Both the position numbers and the translations under genes were made by a program. The notes beneath the pieces were generated by a model. That model was not told the origin of the DNA, made no database searches, and saw nothing but the letters and a program-made list of their open reading frames with translations. Shown one piece after another: positions 18,436 to 26,380 of a stretch of 64,000 bases of DNA. This DNA is from Catenulispora sp. EB89. Its GTDB lineage: Bacteria > Actinomycetota > Actinomycetes > Streptomycetales > Catenulisporaceae. Location of the stretch: contig NZ_JBGCCU010000031.1 in assembly GCF_041261445.1 (NCBI RefSeq), positions 1 to 64,000 of the forward strand, in the 5' to 3' direction. Numbering within the stretch: the stretch's first letter is position 1; the number at the start of each line of letters is the position of its first letter.

Positions 18436-18816
18436 TCATGCCTGTCCCTTGATCATGGCCGCGTAGGCACTTTCGTCCATGAGGCTGTTGAGTTCGGTCG
18501 CGTCGCTCACTCTCATCTTGAAGATCCAGCCGGCTCGCAGAGGATCTTCGTTGATCTGCTCCGGCGCGTCGGCCAAGGTCTCGTTGATCTCGGTCACCGT
18601 TCCGGATACCGGCATCGTGATCGCGCTCGCGGCCTTGACCGACTCGATGACGGCCGCTTCATCGCCCTTGGCGAGTTCGGCTCCGACCTCGGGCAGCTGG
18701 ACGAACACCAGGTCCCCGAGATGGGACTGGGCGAAGTCCGTGATGCCGACCGTGACCACCCCGTCGGCTTCGACTCGCAGCCACTCGTGCTCCACGGTGT
18801 ACTTGACCTGCGACAT
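18436..18816 (-). CDS. gcvH: Glycine cleavage system H protein
   Basis: This 126-residue protein is full-length GcvH. It begins VKYTVEHEWLRVE, contains GITDFAQSHLGDLVFVQLPEVG, and has the lipoylation site Lys61 in VIESVKAAS. H protein carries the methylamine intermediate from glycine decarboxylase (P) to the T protein on its lipoyl arm, in the cytosol. No gcvP or gcvT is nearby, so the other subunits are encoded elsewhere. The gene stands alone with 155 bases on one side and 289 on the other. I saw no glycine riboswitch in the upstream gap. Confidence 0.95.
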   Translation of the reverse strand: MSQVKYTVEHEWLRVEADGVVTVGITDFAQSHLGDLVFVQLPEVGAELAKGDEAAVIESVKAASAITMPVSGTVTEINETLADAPEQINEDPLRAGWIFKMRVSDATELNSLMDESAYAAMIKGQA

Positions 18817-19105
18817 GTGTCTCCCTGCGGCTCATCCGAGCTCTGCGAAAACGGCATATGCCGCGCCGGGCATCCTGCCCGGCAGCGGAAGTCGTCATAC
18901 GTGAGAATCAGTATTCGATGATCGCGGCATCCGACTTGACTGGACGGCCCCCGCCTTGGAACCTCCGCATCCCCGTGGAGGGCTGGCCGGCTGTGCCCGG
19001 GACGCCATGGTCGCGGCACCGGCGGGCTGAGATTCTTGCTATCCAGGGTGGATTGTCACACGATCTGGCGCCGTGTGGGGGTGATGCCTCCAGTAGCGTT
19101 GGATC

Positions 19106-19756
19106 ATGAGCAGCCCCCTCGAACTCGTGATCTTCGATTGCGACGGCACCCTCGTCGACAGCGAGACCCTGGCCCTCGACGTCGTCCTCCAGCTCGGCCG
19201 CGAGATGGGCTGGCCGCTGACCGCGACCGAGGTCGTGGACCTGTTCATGGGCAAGTCGGTGGCGTCGCAGAGCGTCTTCATCGACGAACGCCTCGGCGAG
19301 GGCGCGTCGAAGGCGTGGCACACGCGCTTCCGCGAGCTGCACGACGCGGCGGTCGCGGCCGAGCTGACGGCGATCGACGGCATCCCCGAGGCCCTGGACG
19401 CGATCGCGCTGCCGAAGTGCATCGCGTCCAGCAACGGCCACCGCCAGATCGGCGAGATGCTGGCGATGACCGGCCTGGCCCACCACTTCGGCGACCGGAT
19501 CTCCACCGCCGCCGAGGTGGCGCACGGCAAGCCGGCCCCGGACGTCTTTCTACTCGCCGCCGAGCGTCAGGGCGTCAATCCGGCGGCGTGCATCGTCGTG
19601 GAGGACAGCCGCTTCGGCGCGCAGGCGGCCCGGGCCGCCGGGATGCGGTGCCTCGCCTACACCGCCGGCCTCACGCCGGCCGACCGGTTCGACGGACTCG
19701 GCGCGGTGTTGCTCGACGACATGCGGAAGCTGCCGGAGCTGATCGCGGCGGCGTGA
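19106..19756 (+). CDS. HAD-superfamily phosphatase (PGM/phosphoglycolate type)
   Basis: This 216-residue cytosolic HAD hydrolase has motif I FDCDGTLVDSE (nucleophile Asp11, general acid Asp13), motif II in CIASSNGH, motif III Lys in AHGKPAPD, and motif IV VVEDSRFG. A helical C1 cap lies between motifs I and II, as in beta-phosphoglucomutase and phosphoglycolate phosphatase. The substrate cannot be told from sequence. The upstream 289-bp gap is shared with divergent gcvH. A 19-bp inverted repeat that bounds the next segment begins 63 bases after its stop. Confidence 0.88.
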   Translation: MSSPLELVIFDCDGTLVDSETLALDVVLQLGREMGWPLTATEVVDLFMGKSVASQSVFIDERLGEGASKAWHTRFRELHDAAVAAELTAIDGIPEALDAIALPKCIASSNGHRQIGEMLAMTGLAHHFGDRISTAAEVAHGKPAPDVFLLAAERQGVNPAACIVVEDSRFGAQAARAAGMRCLAYTAGLTPADRFDGLGAVLLDDMRKLPELIAAA

Positions 19757-19819
19757 CCGGACCCGCTCGACCCGCCGGGCCAACAGGTGGCGGCTAACGC
19801 GTGGTCGCACAATACGTGG

Positions 19820-19838
19820 CTAGGAGCGTGGGTCGGTA
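19820..19838 (+). repeat. 19-bp inverted repeat, left copy
   Basis: Exact reverse complement of 22343-22361. It lies 63 bases past the HAD gene stop and 137 bases from the transposase stop. Confidence 0.75.
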
Positions 19839-19975
19839 ACGAGCAAGCTGCCGGGTGATTGCGGCGGGTGCAGCCCGTGGTATTCACCCGGTTGGCGTCT
19901 TCGAGGCCGTAGATCGGCTGTCGGTGCGGCCCAAGCGGGCGTTTCGCGGCTTGGAGAGGCCCGTCGGCCCGGTCG

Positions 19976-21402
19976 TCAGGCTCGGGCGGCGACGAGTCCG
20001 GTGGTTCCGGCGTTCCGGAAGATCTTGCGGAGGTTGTGGCAGGACGCGAGCAGGCGCCATTCGCCGCGGGCTCCGTCTTCGCCGCGCAGCAGCAGGTCCC
20101 GGCCGTCCTGGCAGGCCATGATCTGGCCGAACACGGGTTCGACGATGGCTTTGCGGCGGGCGTAGGCGGCTCTGCCGGGTTTGGTCCGCAGCTTGCGGGC
20201 CATGCGTTCCCGGGACGTGGCGTTGGTCGGGATGCGTTCGCGCGGGGTGGCGCTGACCTGCTCGTCGTGCGCGAGGCGGCTGGTGGCCATGAACGTGTCG
20301 GTGCCGTGGTCTTCCTTGCGGGCAGCCGCGGCGGTGAGGTTGGCCTCGGAGCAGTAGCCTGCGTCGACCAGGGCTTGCTTGGGGTGGGTGCCGGTGTTCG
20401 CGGCGGACTGGTCGAGTATGTCGGTGTAGTTCAGCGCGTCCGAAGGGTTCGTGGTGACGTCGGCGGCGGTGATGATCTGGTGGGCGTCGTCCACGACGGC
20501 CTGGGCGTTGTAAGCCTGGATGTAGGCGCCGTCGCCGTTCTTCATGATCCGGGAGGCGGGGTCGGTGAAGTTGGCCTGTGCCTTGTCCTTGGGCCGGGAC
20601 TTCTCGGCGGCGGCGGCTCCGGCAGCCGCCACGGCCTCGGGGTCGTCGTCGCCGGCACGGTCCTGGCGGCGGGCCTCTTTGTCCGCGGCGTGTTTGCGCG
20701 CCTTGGCGGCGGCCTCGGCCTCGATCTGCGCGCGGGCGGCCTGCAACTTCGCCAGGCGCTGCTCCCACCGGTCCAGCTCTGCCGGCAGGTCGGTGTCCTT
20801 GCCTCCGGGGCCGAAGCGGCGTCCTCGGCGGTGTCAGTCTGCTCGGCGTCGGCCAGCAGTCCGGCGGCTGCGGCCTCCAGGCCGGCGATCTCGGCCTCGA
20901 TCTGTTCTTCTTTGGTGACCAGGCGGGTGTAGCTCATCGCCTTGTGTTTGGAGGCGGAGGCTTCCAGCTTCGTGTCGTCCAGCGCGACCCGACCCATCTT
21001 CACCATGCCCAGCCGTTGGGCCAGGTGCAGGGACTGGGTGAGCAGCCCGGCCAGGGCGCCGAGGTGGCGGCGCCGGAACCGGGAGATCGACCGGTAATCC
21101 GGGCCCGTCCCGGCCGCCAGATACCGGAACGCCACGTCGTCGACGCATCTGCGCTCGATCGCCCGCGAGGACCGGACCCCGGTGGTGTAGCCGTAGATCA
21201 GCAGGCGCAGCATCAGCCGCGGGTCATACGGCAGGTGACCGCGCTTCTCGGTGTAGCCGGCCAGCACCGGCGCCAAATCCAGGACCTCGTCGACGAGCTC
21301 GGCGACGAACCGGGCCAGATGCCCCTCCGGCAGCCACTCGTCCAGCGACGGCGGCATCAGGTAGACCTGATGCGGATCGAACGCACGGAACGTCTTGTCC
21401 AC
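19976..21402 (-). pseudogene. IS1182-type transposase, frameshifted
   Basis: The N-terminal part reads FRAFDPHQVYLMPPSLDEW and continues through a DDE-family core (YDPRLMLRLLIYGY, SISRFRRRHL, VALDDTKLEAS). At about 20814-20818 the frame changes. One frame continues FGPGGKDTDLPAELDRWEQR and runs through ADVTTNPSDALNYTDIL, VDAGYCSEANL and RRKAIVEPVFGQI to the stop at 19976, as in IS1182 transposases. One base appears lost in GCCGCTTCGG. Either this is a disabling deletion or, less likely, a slippage site. In frame upstream, a 16-codon segment begins at an ATG (21472-21474) with a strong GGAAGGA site and ends in TAG at 21424-21426, so initiation may also be altered. Confidence 0.85.
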
Positions 21403-21587
21403 TGGCCCCAGCGGTCCGGCCTTCTAACCTGCCGGCACCGGATCCACCGCGAACAGGCCATCCTCCACCGGCATACCAGGATCCTTCCAAAGTAGTGATC
21501 ACGCACCGTGGAAGATCGCCGGTCGCCACGCTGGAAGCGGTGGAAAACCTGTGGAGACGCGACCGGCAGATCGCTACCGTCCCGACC

Positions 21588-22361
21588 ATGACCAACCCTC
21601 CAGGCTTCGGTTCCGGCAGTCGCCTCACCTTTATGTCGCCCCTGTCGGGCGAGCACGCCGATCGGCTCGCCGCCGAACTCGCCTCGAACGAACCGGCGAC
21701 GGTGTTCGACATCGGCTGCGGCTGGGGCGAACTGCTGCTGCGCGTGTTGGAGGCCGCGCCGCAGGCTCGCGGCATCGGCGTCGACGAGTTCGGCCCGGAT
21801 ATGGAACGGGCCCGCGGCAACGCCGCACAACGCGGACTGGCCGACCGGGTCAGGTTCATCGAAGGCCAGGCCAAGGACCACCTGTCGTCGGCGGACCTGG
21901 TCATCAGCTCCGGGGCGTACCAGGCCTTCGGGAGCATCCCGGACGCGTTGCAGGCCATCCGGCCGCTGGTGAACCCCGGCGGCCGTCTGCTGTTCGCCTG
22001 CGAGATCTGGGAGCGCACCCCGACGACCGAGGAACTGGCCGAACTGTGGCCGGGCACCACGGTCGACACCTGCCTCTACCTTCCGGACCTCCTAGATCAA
22101 GCCGTGGCCGCCGGATTCCGCCCGCTGAACATCGAGATGTCCACCCGCGGCGAGTGGGACTGGTTCGAAGCAAGATACGCCGCAAGCTCGGAGGAATGGC
22201 TGTTGGCCAACGGCGACCACGACGCGGCCGACGCGCTGCGCACCAGACTCGACGCACACCGCAGGAGATGGCTGCGGGGAACACGCGACACGATGGGCTA
22301 CGCCTACCTGACGCTCGGAGTTCCAATCCACCCGACTGTCAATACCGACCCACGCTCCTAG
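21588..22361 (+). CDS. SAM-dependent class I methyltransferase
   Basis: This 257-residue Rossmann methyltransferase has motif I FDIGCGWGELLLRVLEAAP, the acidic motif II GIGVDEFG, and later ADLVISSGAYQAFG and VNPGGRLLFACEIW. That order fits small-molecule methyltransferases of the ubiE/class I group. The substrate is unknown. I chose ATG 21588 because homology-like sequence begins at GSRLTFMSPLSGEHA. The frame is open to 21495. There is no clear ribosome site. Its stop codon lies inside the right 19-bp inverted repeat, and the natural end (YAYLTLG) precedes it, so the protein is probably complete. It is divergent from the IS1182 transposase and may be a passenger gene. Confidence 0.8.
   Translation: MTNPPGFGSGSRLTFMSPLSGEHADRLAAELASNEPATVFDIGCGWGELLLRVLEAAPQARGIGVDEFGPDMERARGNAAQRGLADRVRFIEGQAKDHLSSADLVISSGAYQAFGSIPDALQAIRPLVNPGGRLLFACEIWERTPTTEELAELWPGTTVDTCLYLPDLLDQAVAAGFRPLNIEMSTRGEWDWFEARYAASSEEWLLANGDHDAADALRTRLDAHRRRWLRGTRDTMGYAYLTLGVPIHPTVNTDPRS
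22343..22361 (-). repeat. 19-bp inverted repeat, right copy
   Basis: Exact reverse complement of 19820-19838. It overlaps the final codons and stop of the methyltransferase gene. Confidence 0.75.
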
Positions 22362-22496
22362 GCTCCGACTAGTTGTCCCGTCTCATGGAGGTCGGTTTCA
22401 AGCACAGGGCTGAACTGGGGCTGTGCCAGGTTCGGTGAGACCGGCGGGTGCGGTTTGTCCCAGGCGAGGCGGTATTTCCGGTTGATCTTTGCAGAG

Positions 22497-22664
22497 TCAC
22501 CGGTCGGCCGGTGCGCGACCAAGCTCGGTATCGAGGCGGGCTGGCCAGTCGTCGCGGGCGAGTCCTGAGGCGACCGGGAGATCTCGCCAGTCGGTGCTGG
22601 CGAGATTGAGAGCCGCACGGAAGCGGTCGAGGTCGTCTCGTGCAAGCAGCACGATTCCTGCCAT
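22497..22664 (-). CDS. Small hypothetical protein, 55 residues
   Basis: A short leftward frame encodes a 55-residue acidic helical protein. It begins MAGIVLLARDDLDRFRAALN and contains two spaced Trp-Arg/Pro segments (DWRDLP, DWPARLDTELG). Codon use is reasonably GC3-rich and the composition (balanced D/R/L, two Trp) is protein-like, which is why I list it. There is no clear ribosome-binding site, and no neighbour in the same direction. No family was recognised. Confidence 0.35.
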   Translation of the reverse strand: MAGIVLLARDDLDRFRAALNLASTDWRDLPVASGLARDDWPARLDTELGRAPADR

Positions 22665-22805
22665 CACACGTTCGCTGCGAAGATGGGAGCGAATCCGACG
22701 ACTGACCTAAGACGGTCGCCACCGAGCAGCGGTGGGCCCAGGAACGCCGTGCGTCCGGGGCCTGCTCTATCGACACCGCGTCCAATAACACCTAGGATCG
22801 CCGAC

Positions 22806-23186
22806 GTGCCCCGACTGACCTCCCCCCACGCCGCGCTCGCCGGCCTCCTCGCCTCCGCGGCCGTCACGCACGTCGTGGCGCCGAAGCAGTACGACGCGAT
22901 CATTCCGCGCGCGCTGCCCGGAAGTCCGCGGATGTGGACCTACGTCAGTGGCGCCGCCGAGCTCGCGGTTGCGGTCGCGATTGCGAACCCGAAGTCGCGG
23001 CGGCAGGGCAGCCTGGCTGCCGCTGCGTTCTTCGTCGCGGTCTTTCCGGCCAACGTCAAGATGGCGCGCGACTGGAACGATCGGCCGGCCCCGGCCAGGG
23101 CGGCGGCTTGGGGGCGGCTGCCGCTTCAGGTGCCGTTGGTGTGGTGGGCGTTGAAGGTGGCCGGCAACGCCGCGAAGAAGGGCTGA
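22806..23186 (+). CDS. DoxX-like small membrane protein
   Basis: This 126-residue protein starts at GTG and resembles the short DoxX-like family: an N-terminal helix (SPHAALAGLLASAAVTHVVAP), the YDAIIPRALPG segment, WTYVSGAAELAVAVAIA, AAAFFVAVFPANVKMARDW and LPLQVPLVWWALKVA. Four membrane helices are predicted. Family members are poorly understood inner-membrane proteins linked to redox and thiol stress. No obvious partner is adjacent. The SDR-DUF2867 gene follows after 94 bases in the same direction. Confidence 0.8.
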   Translation: MPRLTSPHAALAGLLASAAVTHVVAPKQYDAIIPRALPGSPRMWTYVSGAAELAVAVAIANPKSRRQGSLAAAAFFVAVFPANVKMARDWNDRPAPARAAAWGRLPLQVPLVWWALKVAGNAAKKG

Positions 23187-23280
23187 CGCCGCTTCGTTCA
23201 GAACCGCGCCCCAGACCGCGCCCCTGACCCAGACCGCACCTCAGAATGCGCCGCACCGTCCCCGACAGCACGATGGGACC

Positions 23281-24804
23281 GTGACCCCCAAGCCCACCGC
23301 ACTCGTGACCGGCGCCAGCGGCTACATCGGCGGCCGCCTGGTCCCCGAGCTGCTGGCATCCGGGTTCGACGTCCGCTGTCTGGCGCGCGATCCGGACCGC
23401 CTGCGCGACCACGCGTGGGCCGAGCACGTACAGCAGGTCCGCGGCGACGTACTCGCCCCGCAGACGCTCCCGCCGACGCTGGACGGCGTCGATGTCGCCT
23501 TCTACTTGATCCACTCCCTGACCACCGGCGAGGGCTTCGAGCGCACCGAGGAGCGCGCGGCCCGCACCTTCGCCACCGCCGCCCGGGACGCCGGTGTGTC
23601 CCGCATCGTTTACCTCGGCGGCATGGCGCCCGCCGACACGCCGCTCGCGGAGCTCTCCCCGCACCTGCGTTCGCGCGTGCGCGTCGGCCGCGTGCTCCGC
23701 GCGTCCGGGATCCCGACGGTCGAACTGCGCGCCGCGGTCGTCATCGGCTCCGGATCGGCCTCGTTCGAGATGCTGCGCTACCTCACCGAGCGCCTGCCGG
23801 CCATGGTGACTCCGCGCTGGGTCGGGACCCGGATCCAGCCGATCGCGGTGCGCGACGTCCTGCGCTACCTCGTCGGTGCCGCCGCCGCGCCGGACAGCGT
23901 GGTCGGCGCCGGGGGAGTGTTCGACATCGGCGGACCCGACGTGCTGACCTACCGGGAGATGATGCTCCGCTACGCCGGCCTCGCCGGCCTGCCGCGCCGC
24001 CTGATCCTGCCGGTCCCGGTGCTGACACCGGGCCTGTCCAGCCACTGGGTCGGCGCGGTCACGCCGGTCCCGGGGTCCATCGCGCGCCCGCTGGTGGAGT
24101 CGCTGCGGCACGAGGTCGTCTGCGCCGACCGCCGCGTCACGGAGCTGGTCCCGGACCCGCCGGAAGGGCTCCTGGGCTTCGATGAGGCGGTCCGGCTGGC
24201 CCGGACCAGGGTTCAGGAGGCGAATGTCACGACCCGCTGGTCCTCGGCCTCGCTCCCCGGCGCCCCGAGCGACCCGCTGCCCACCGACCCGGCGTGGGCC
24301 GGCGGCAGTCTCTACCGTGACATCCGCGAGGCAGAGGTCGACGTCGCGCCGGAGCGCGTGTGGCGGGCCGTGGAGGCCATCGGCGGGCAGACCGGCTGGT
24401 ACTCGTTCCCGCTGGCGTGGGCGGTCCGGGGGTGGCTGGACCGGATGGTCGGCGGCATCGGCCTGCGCCGCGGGCGTCGGGACCCTGAGACGCTGCGCCT
24501 GGGCGACACGCTGGACTTCTGGCGCGTGGAGGCGCTGGAGCGCGGACACCTGCTGCGGCTGCGCGCGGAGATGAAGCTACCCGGCCTGGCGTGGCTGGAG
24601 ATGCGGGTGGAGCCGACCGCTGACGGCCGTACCAGCTACCGTCAGCGGGCCCTGTTCTTCCCGCACGGCCTGTTCGGCCACCTGTACTGGTGGGCCGTCG
24701 CGCCGTTTCACGCAGTCGTCTTCGGCGGGATGGTCCGCAACTTGCTGCGGGCCGCCAAGGAGGACTCGGGCAGCGCCTCGCGGGACTCCGCCGCCTCGGG
24801 GTGA
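23281..24804 (+). CDS. SDR-like NAD(P)-binding protein with DUF2867 domain
   Basis: This 507-residue, two-domain protein has an N-terminal atypical short-chain dehydrogenase/NmrA-like Rossmann fold with VTGASGYIGGRLVPELL (dinucleotide loop) and YLIHSLTTGEGFERTEERAARTFA as the region usually facing the active site. The C-terminal part (about residues 340-495) is DUF2867: DVAPERVWRAVEAIGG, WYSFPLAWAVRGWLDRMVGG, GDTLDFWRVEALERG, RQRALFFPHGLFGHLYWW. The fusion is a known arrangement in actinobacteria, but its reaction is not. The GTG start lacks a strong ribosome site. Its last 97 bases overlap the convergent DUF4383 gene. Confidence 0.85.
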   Translation: MTPKPTALVTGASGYIGGRLVPELLASGFDVRCLARDPDRLRDHAWAEHVQQVRGDVLAPQTLPPTLDGVDVAFYLIHSLTTGEGFERTEERAARTFATAARDAGVSRIVYLGGMAPADTPLAELSPHLRSRVRVGRVLRASGIPTVELRAAVVIGSGSASFEMLRYLTERLPAMVTPRWVGTRIQPIAVRDVLRYLVGAAAAPDSVVGAGGVFDIGGPDVLTYREMMLRYAGLAGLPRRLILPVPVLTPGLSSHWVGAVTPVPGSIARPLVESLRHEVVCADRRVTELVPDPPEGLLGFDEAVRLARTRVQEANVTTRWSSASLPGAPSDPLPTDPAWAGGSLYRDIREAEVDVAPERVWRAVEAIGGQTGWYSFPLAWAVRGWLDRMVGGIGLRRGRRDPETLRLGDTLDFWRVEALERGHLLRLRAEMKLPGLAWLEMRVEPTADGRTSYRQRALFFPHGLFGHLYWWAVAPFHAVVFGGMVRNLLRAAKEDSGSASRDSAASG

Positions 24805-25256
24805 CGTGCCTGGTAGTAGGGGTTGTCGTACGGCAGGTAGAGGTTGACGCGTCCGTACATGCCGAACGTCATCATGATCAGCCCGACGACGAAGCTGAAG
24901 AACACGTTGGCCAGCCCGAACGCCAGGAAGTTGGCCTTGGTGTCCATCACCGCCAGGCCCAGCAGCCCGGCCAGGACGAACACCGCGCCCATCACCATGT
25001 TCGCGGTCGAGGCGAAGTTCCCGCCGGCGCGCGCCGCGACGAGCAGGAACACGGCCACGACGATCGAGGTGACGGACAGCAGGCCGTTGCTGGACATGCC
25101 CATCACGTGTTCGCCGCGGGTGCTGAAGAAGGGGATGTCGTCGAGCAGGCCCATGAGGCCGAAGACCAGCAGGACGAGCGCGGACAGGATCGAGCCCCAG
25201 CGGTAGACCTGGCCGAGGCGGTGGTCGGCGGGGAGGTGCTCTTGCAGGCGCACCAT
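24708..25256 (-). CDS. DUF4383 four-helix membrane protein
   Basis: This 182-residue protein has four predicted membrane helices: ILSALVLLVFGLMGLL, VTSIVVAVFLLVAARAG, MVMGAVFVLAGLLGLAVM and NVFFSFVVGLIMMTFGM. The spacing and the FFSTRGEHVMG loop are typical of DUF4383, a family of unknown function. A basic/acidic cytosolic tail follows YLPYDNPYYQARHPE. The ATG at 25254-25256 has GAAAGGGG upstream. It overlaps the convergent SDR gene by 97 bases. Two abutting 16-bp repeats lie 48 bases upstream of its start, downstream of a TetR gene transcribed in the same direction, so TetR control is likely. Confidence 0.85.
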   Translation of the reverse strand: MVRLQEHLPADHRLGQVYRWGSILSALVLLVFGLMGLLDDIPFFSTRGEHVMGMSSNGLLSVTSIVVAVFLLVAARAGGNFASTANMVMGAVFVLAGLLGLAVMDTKANFLAFGLANVFFSFVVGLIMMTFGMYGRVNLYLPYDNPYYQARHPEAAESREALPESSLAARSKLRTIPPKTTA

Positions 25257-25303
25257 GGCGGAGCCCCTTTCGGGAACGGGGACAGGGGTTTTGAGCGGGC
25301 GAT

Positions 25304-25335
25304 TTAACCGACTGCTCAATTAACCGACTGCTCAA
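25304..25335. promoter_or_regulatory. Tandem 16-bp direct repeat, likely operator
   Basis: TTAACCGACTGCTCAA occurs twice with no gap (25304-25319, 25320-25335). A nearby TTGAGC at 25291 forms an inverted pair with the GCTCAA of the first copy. The repeats lie between the TetR gene and the DUF4383 gene, 48 bases before the latter's start. TetR binding is an inference. Confidence 0.6.
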
Positions 25336-25449
25336 GACTCGCACGGCGTGACCGGGGGTGCAGGTCGGCGGCGGTATGGCCTCACCCGGATGGCCCAGCC
25401 CGGTGCTAACTCGGTGCGGGTTCGGTGCGAGTTCGCTCCCGGCTCACCG

Positions 25450-26100
25450 CTAGCTCTGCGCCGCCTGCCCCTTGCGCGCCGTCCGCCGCACCGCGCCCCG
25501 GATCGCCCGCTTGGCGACCGTCCCCAGCCCGTCCAGGCGCTCGGCCAGCACCCCGAGCTGGTCGAGCGCGTCAGAGGCCTGATCGTCGCCCTCGGGGTCG
25601 ACCACCGCCATCAGCTCCAGGCCGATGAACGACGCCGACAGCGCGTGCGCCAGCCCCGCCGTGTCCGCGACGTCCCCCAGCACCGAGCCGGCCAGCACCC
25701 GGTCCAGCACCTGTTCGATCTCGACGATCCACAGCCGCAGCGCGTCGCGCGTCGTCGCGGCGAACACCGGATTCGTCTGCGCCGCCGCCAGCAGCTGGCC
25801 CAGCACGGCGAAGTTCCCGGCCTCGCGCTCGTTGGCCCGCAGCACCCGCCCGAGATCCTGCAGCTCCCGCAGCGAGCGCACCTGCGCGAACCGCTCCCGG
25901 TACTGCGTCACCTGCGCCTCGGTCGACCGCAGCGCGGCGGCCGCCAGGAGCTCGTCGACGCTCCCGAAGTGATAGAAGATCAGCGCCTGGTTCACCCCGG
26001 CCGCCGCCGCGATGTTGCGCGCCGAGATCCCGGCGATCCCCTGCGCGCGCAGGGCGTCGATCGTCCCTTCCAGCAGGCGGTCGCGGGTGTCGGCGCTCAT
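25450..26100 (-). CDS. TetR-family transcriptional regulator
   Basis: This 216-residue regulator has an N-terminal TetR DNA-binding domain: TRDRLLEGTIDALRAQG, GISARNIAAAAGVNQALIFYHFGS (helix-turn-helix at about residues 22-45), then DELLAAA. The remaining helices form the ligand-binding and dimer domain, with a Leu-rich segment around 100-170 and an Arg-rich tail. The ligand is unknown. It is transcribed toward the DUF4383 gene, with a tandem 16-bp repeat in between, and divergently from the GH16 gene across 280 bases. It most plausibly represses itself and the DUF4383 gene. Confidence 0.9.
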   Translation of the reverse strand: MSADTRDRLLEGTIDALRAQGIAGISARNIAAAAGVNQALIFYHFGSVDELLAAAALRSTEAQVTQYRERFAQVRSLRELQDLGRVLRANEREAGNFAVLGQLLAAAQTNPVFAATTRDALRLWIVEIEQVLDRVLAGSVLGDVADTAGLAHALSASFIGLELMAVVDPEGDDQASDALDQLGVLAERLDGLGTVAKRAIRGAVRRTARKGQAAQS

Positions 26101-26239
26101 GGCACCGACCGTAGCCGATCATGCGGCCGGATCCGGGCGACGGCGGGCGCCGACTTGCCCGCGGGTCGGTCCACACCCCTGACCTACGTGCCCGCGCTGG
26201 AGCCTTCGATCCGAGGGTGAAGAAGATCGCGGAGCGAGT

Positions 26240-26257
26240 ACCGGTTGCGCAACCGGT
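26240..26257. promoter_or_regulatory. Perfect 18-bp palindrome
   Basis: ACCGGTTGCGCAACCGGT is a perfect palindrome in the TetR-GH16 divergent gap, followed by further CCGGTTCC/GGAACCGG arms. The TTGCGCAA core is of LacI-family type. It could be a second operator for the GH16 gene or the operator of the TetR gene. Confidence 0.45.
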
Positions 26258-26324
26258 TCCGAAACCAGTTCCGGAACCGGTCACGTCTTGACCGGTCGGT
26301 AACGCCGCTGCAACATGCAGCCGA

Positions 26325-26336
26325 GAGAGCGCTCTC
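26325..26336. promoter_or_regulatory. LacI-type operator before GH16 gene
   Basis: The palindrome GAGAGCGCTCTC, 45 bases upstream of the GH16 ATG, matches the GAGCGCTC core recognised by LacI/CebR-type sugar repressors of streptomycetes. A TTGACC at 26288-26293, 17 bases before CAACAT at 26311-26316, could be the promoter, which would place the operator just after the -10 box. Confidence 0.6.
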
Positions 26337-26380
26337 ACAGAGTTCGCCCCCACGCACTCATCACTCTGGAGGGATATCGC

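Larger units (their letters stand above)
19820..22361. mobile_element. Segment bounded by 19-bp inverted repeats with IS1182-type transposase
   Basis: CTAGGAGCGTGGGTCGGTA at 19820-19838 recurs as an exact reverse complement at 22343-22361. Between them are a leftward IS1182-type transposase and a rightward methyltransferase. The right copy contains the last codons and the TAG stop of the methyltransferase. Each copy ends outward in CTAG. Either this is a transporter-type element with a passenger gene, or a smaller IS lies inside it and the repeats have another origin. I found no second pair of ends close to the transposase. The transposase reading frame is broken, so current autonomous movement is doubtful. 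Confidence 0.5.

Noticed and set aside
22358-22645. 95-codon minus-strand frame
   Set aside because: A different frame of the same strand gives the more protein-like 55-residue product. This one is Pro/Ser/Thr-rich without pattern.
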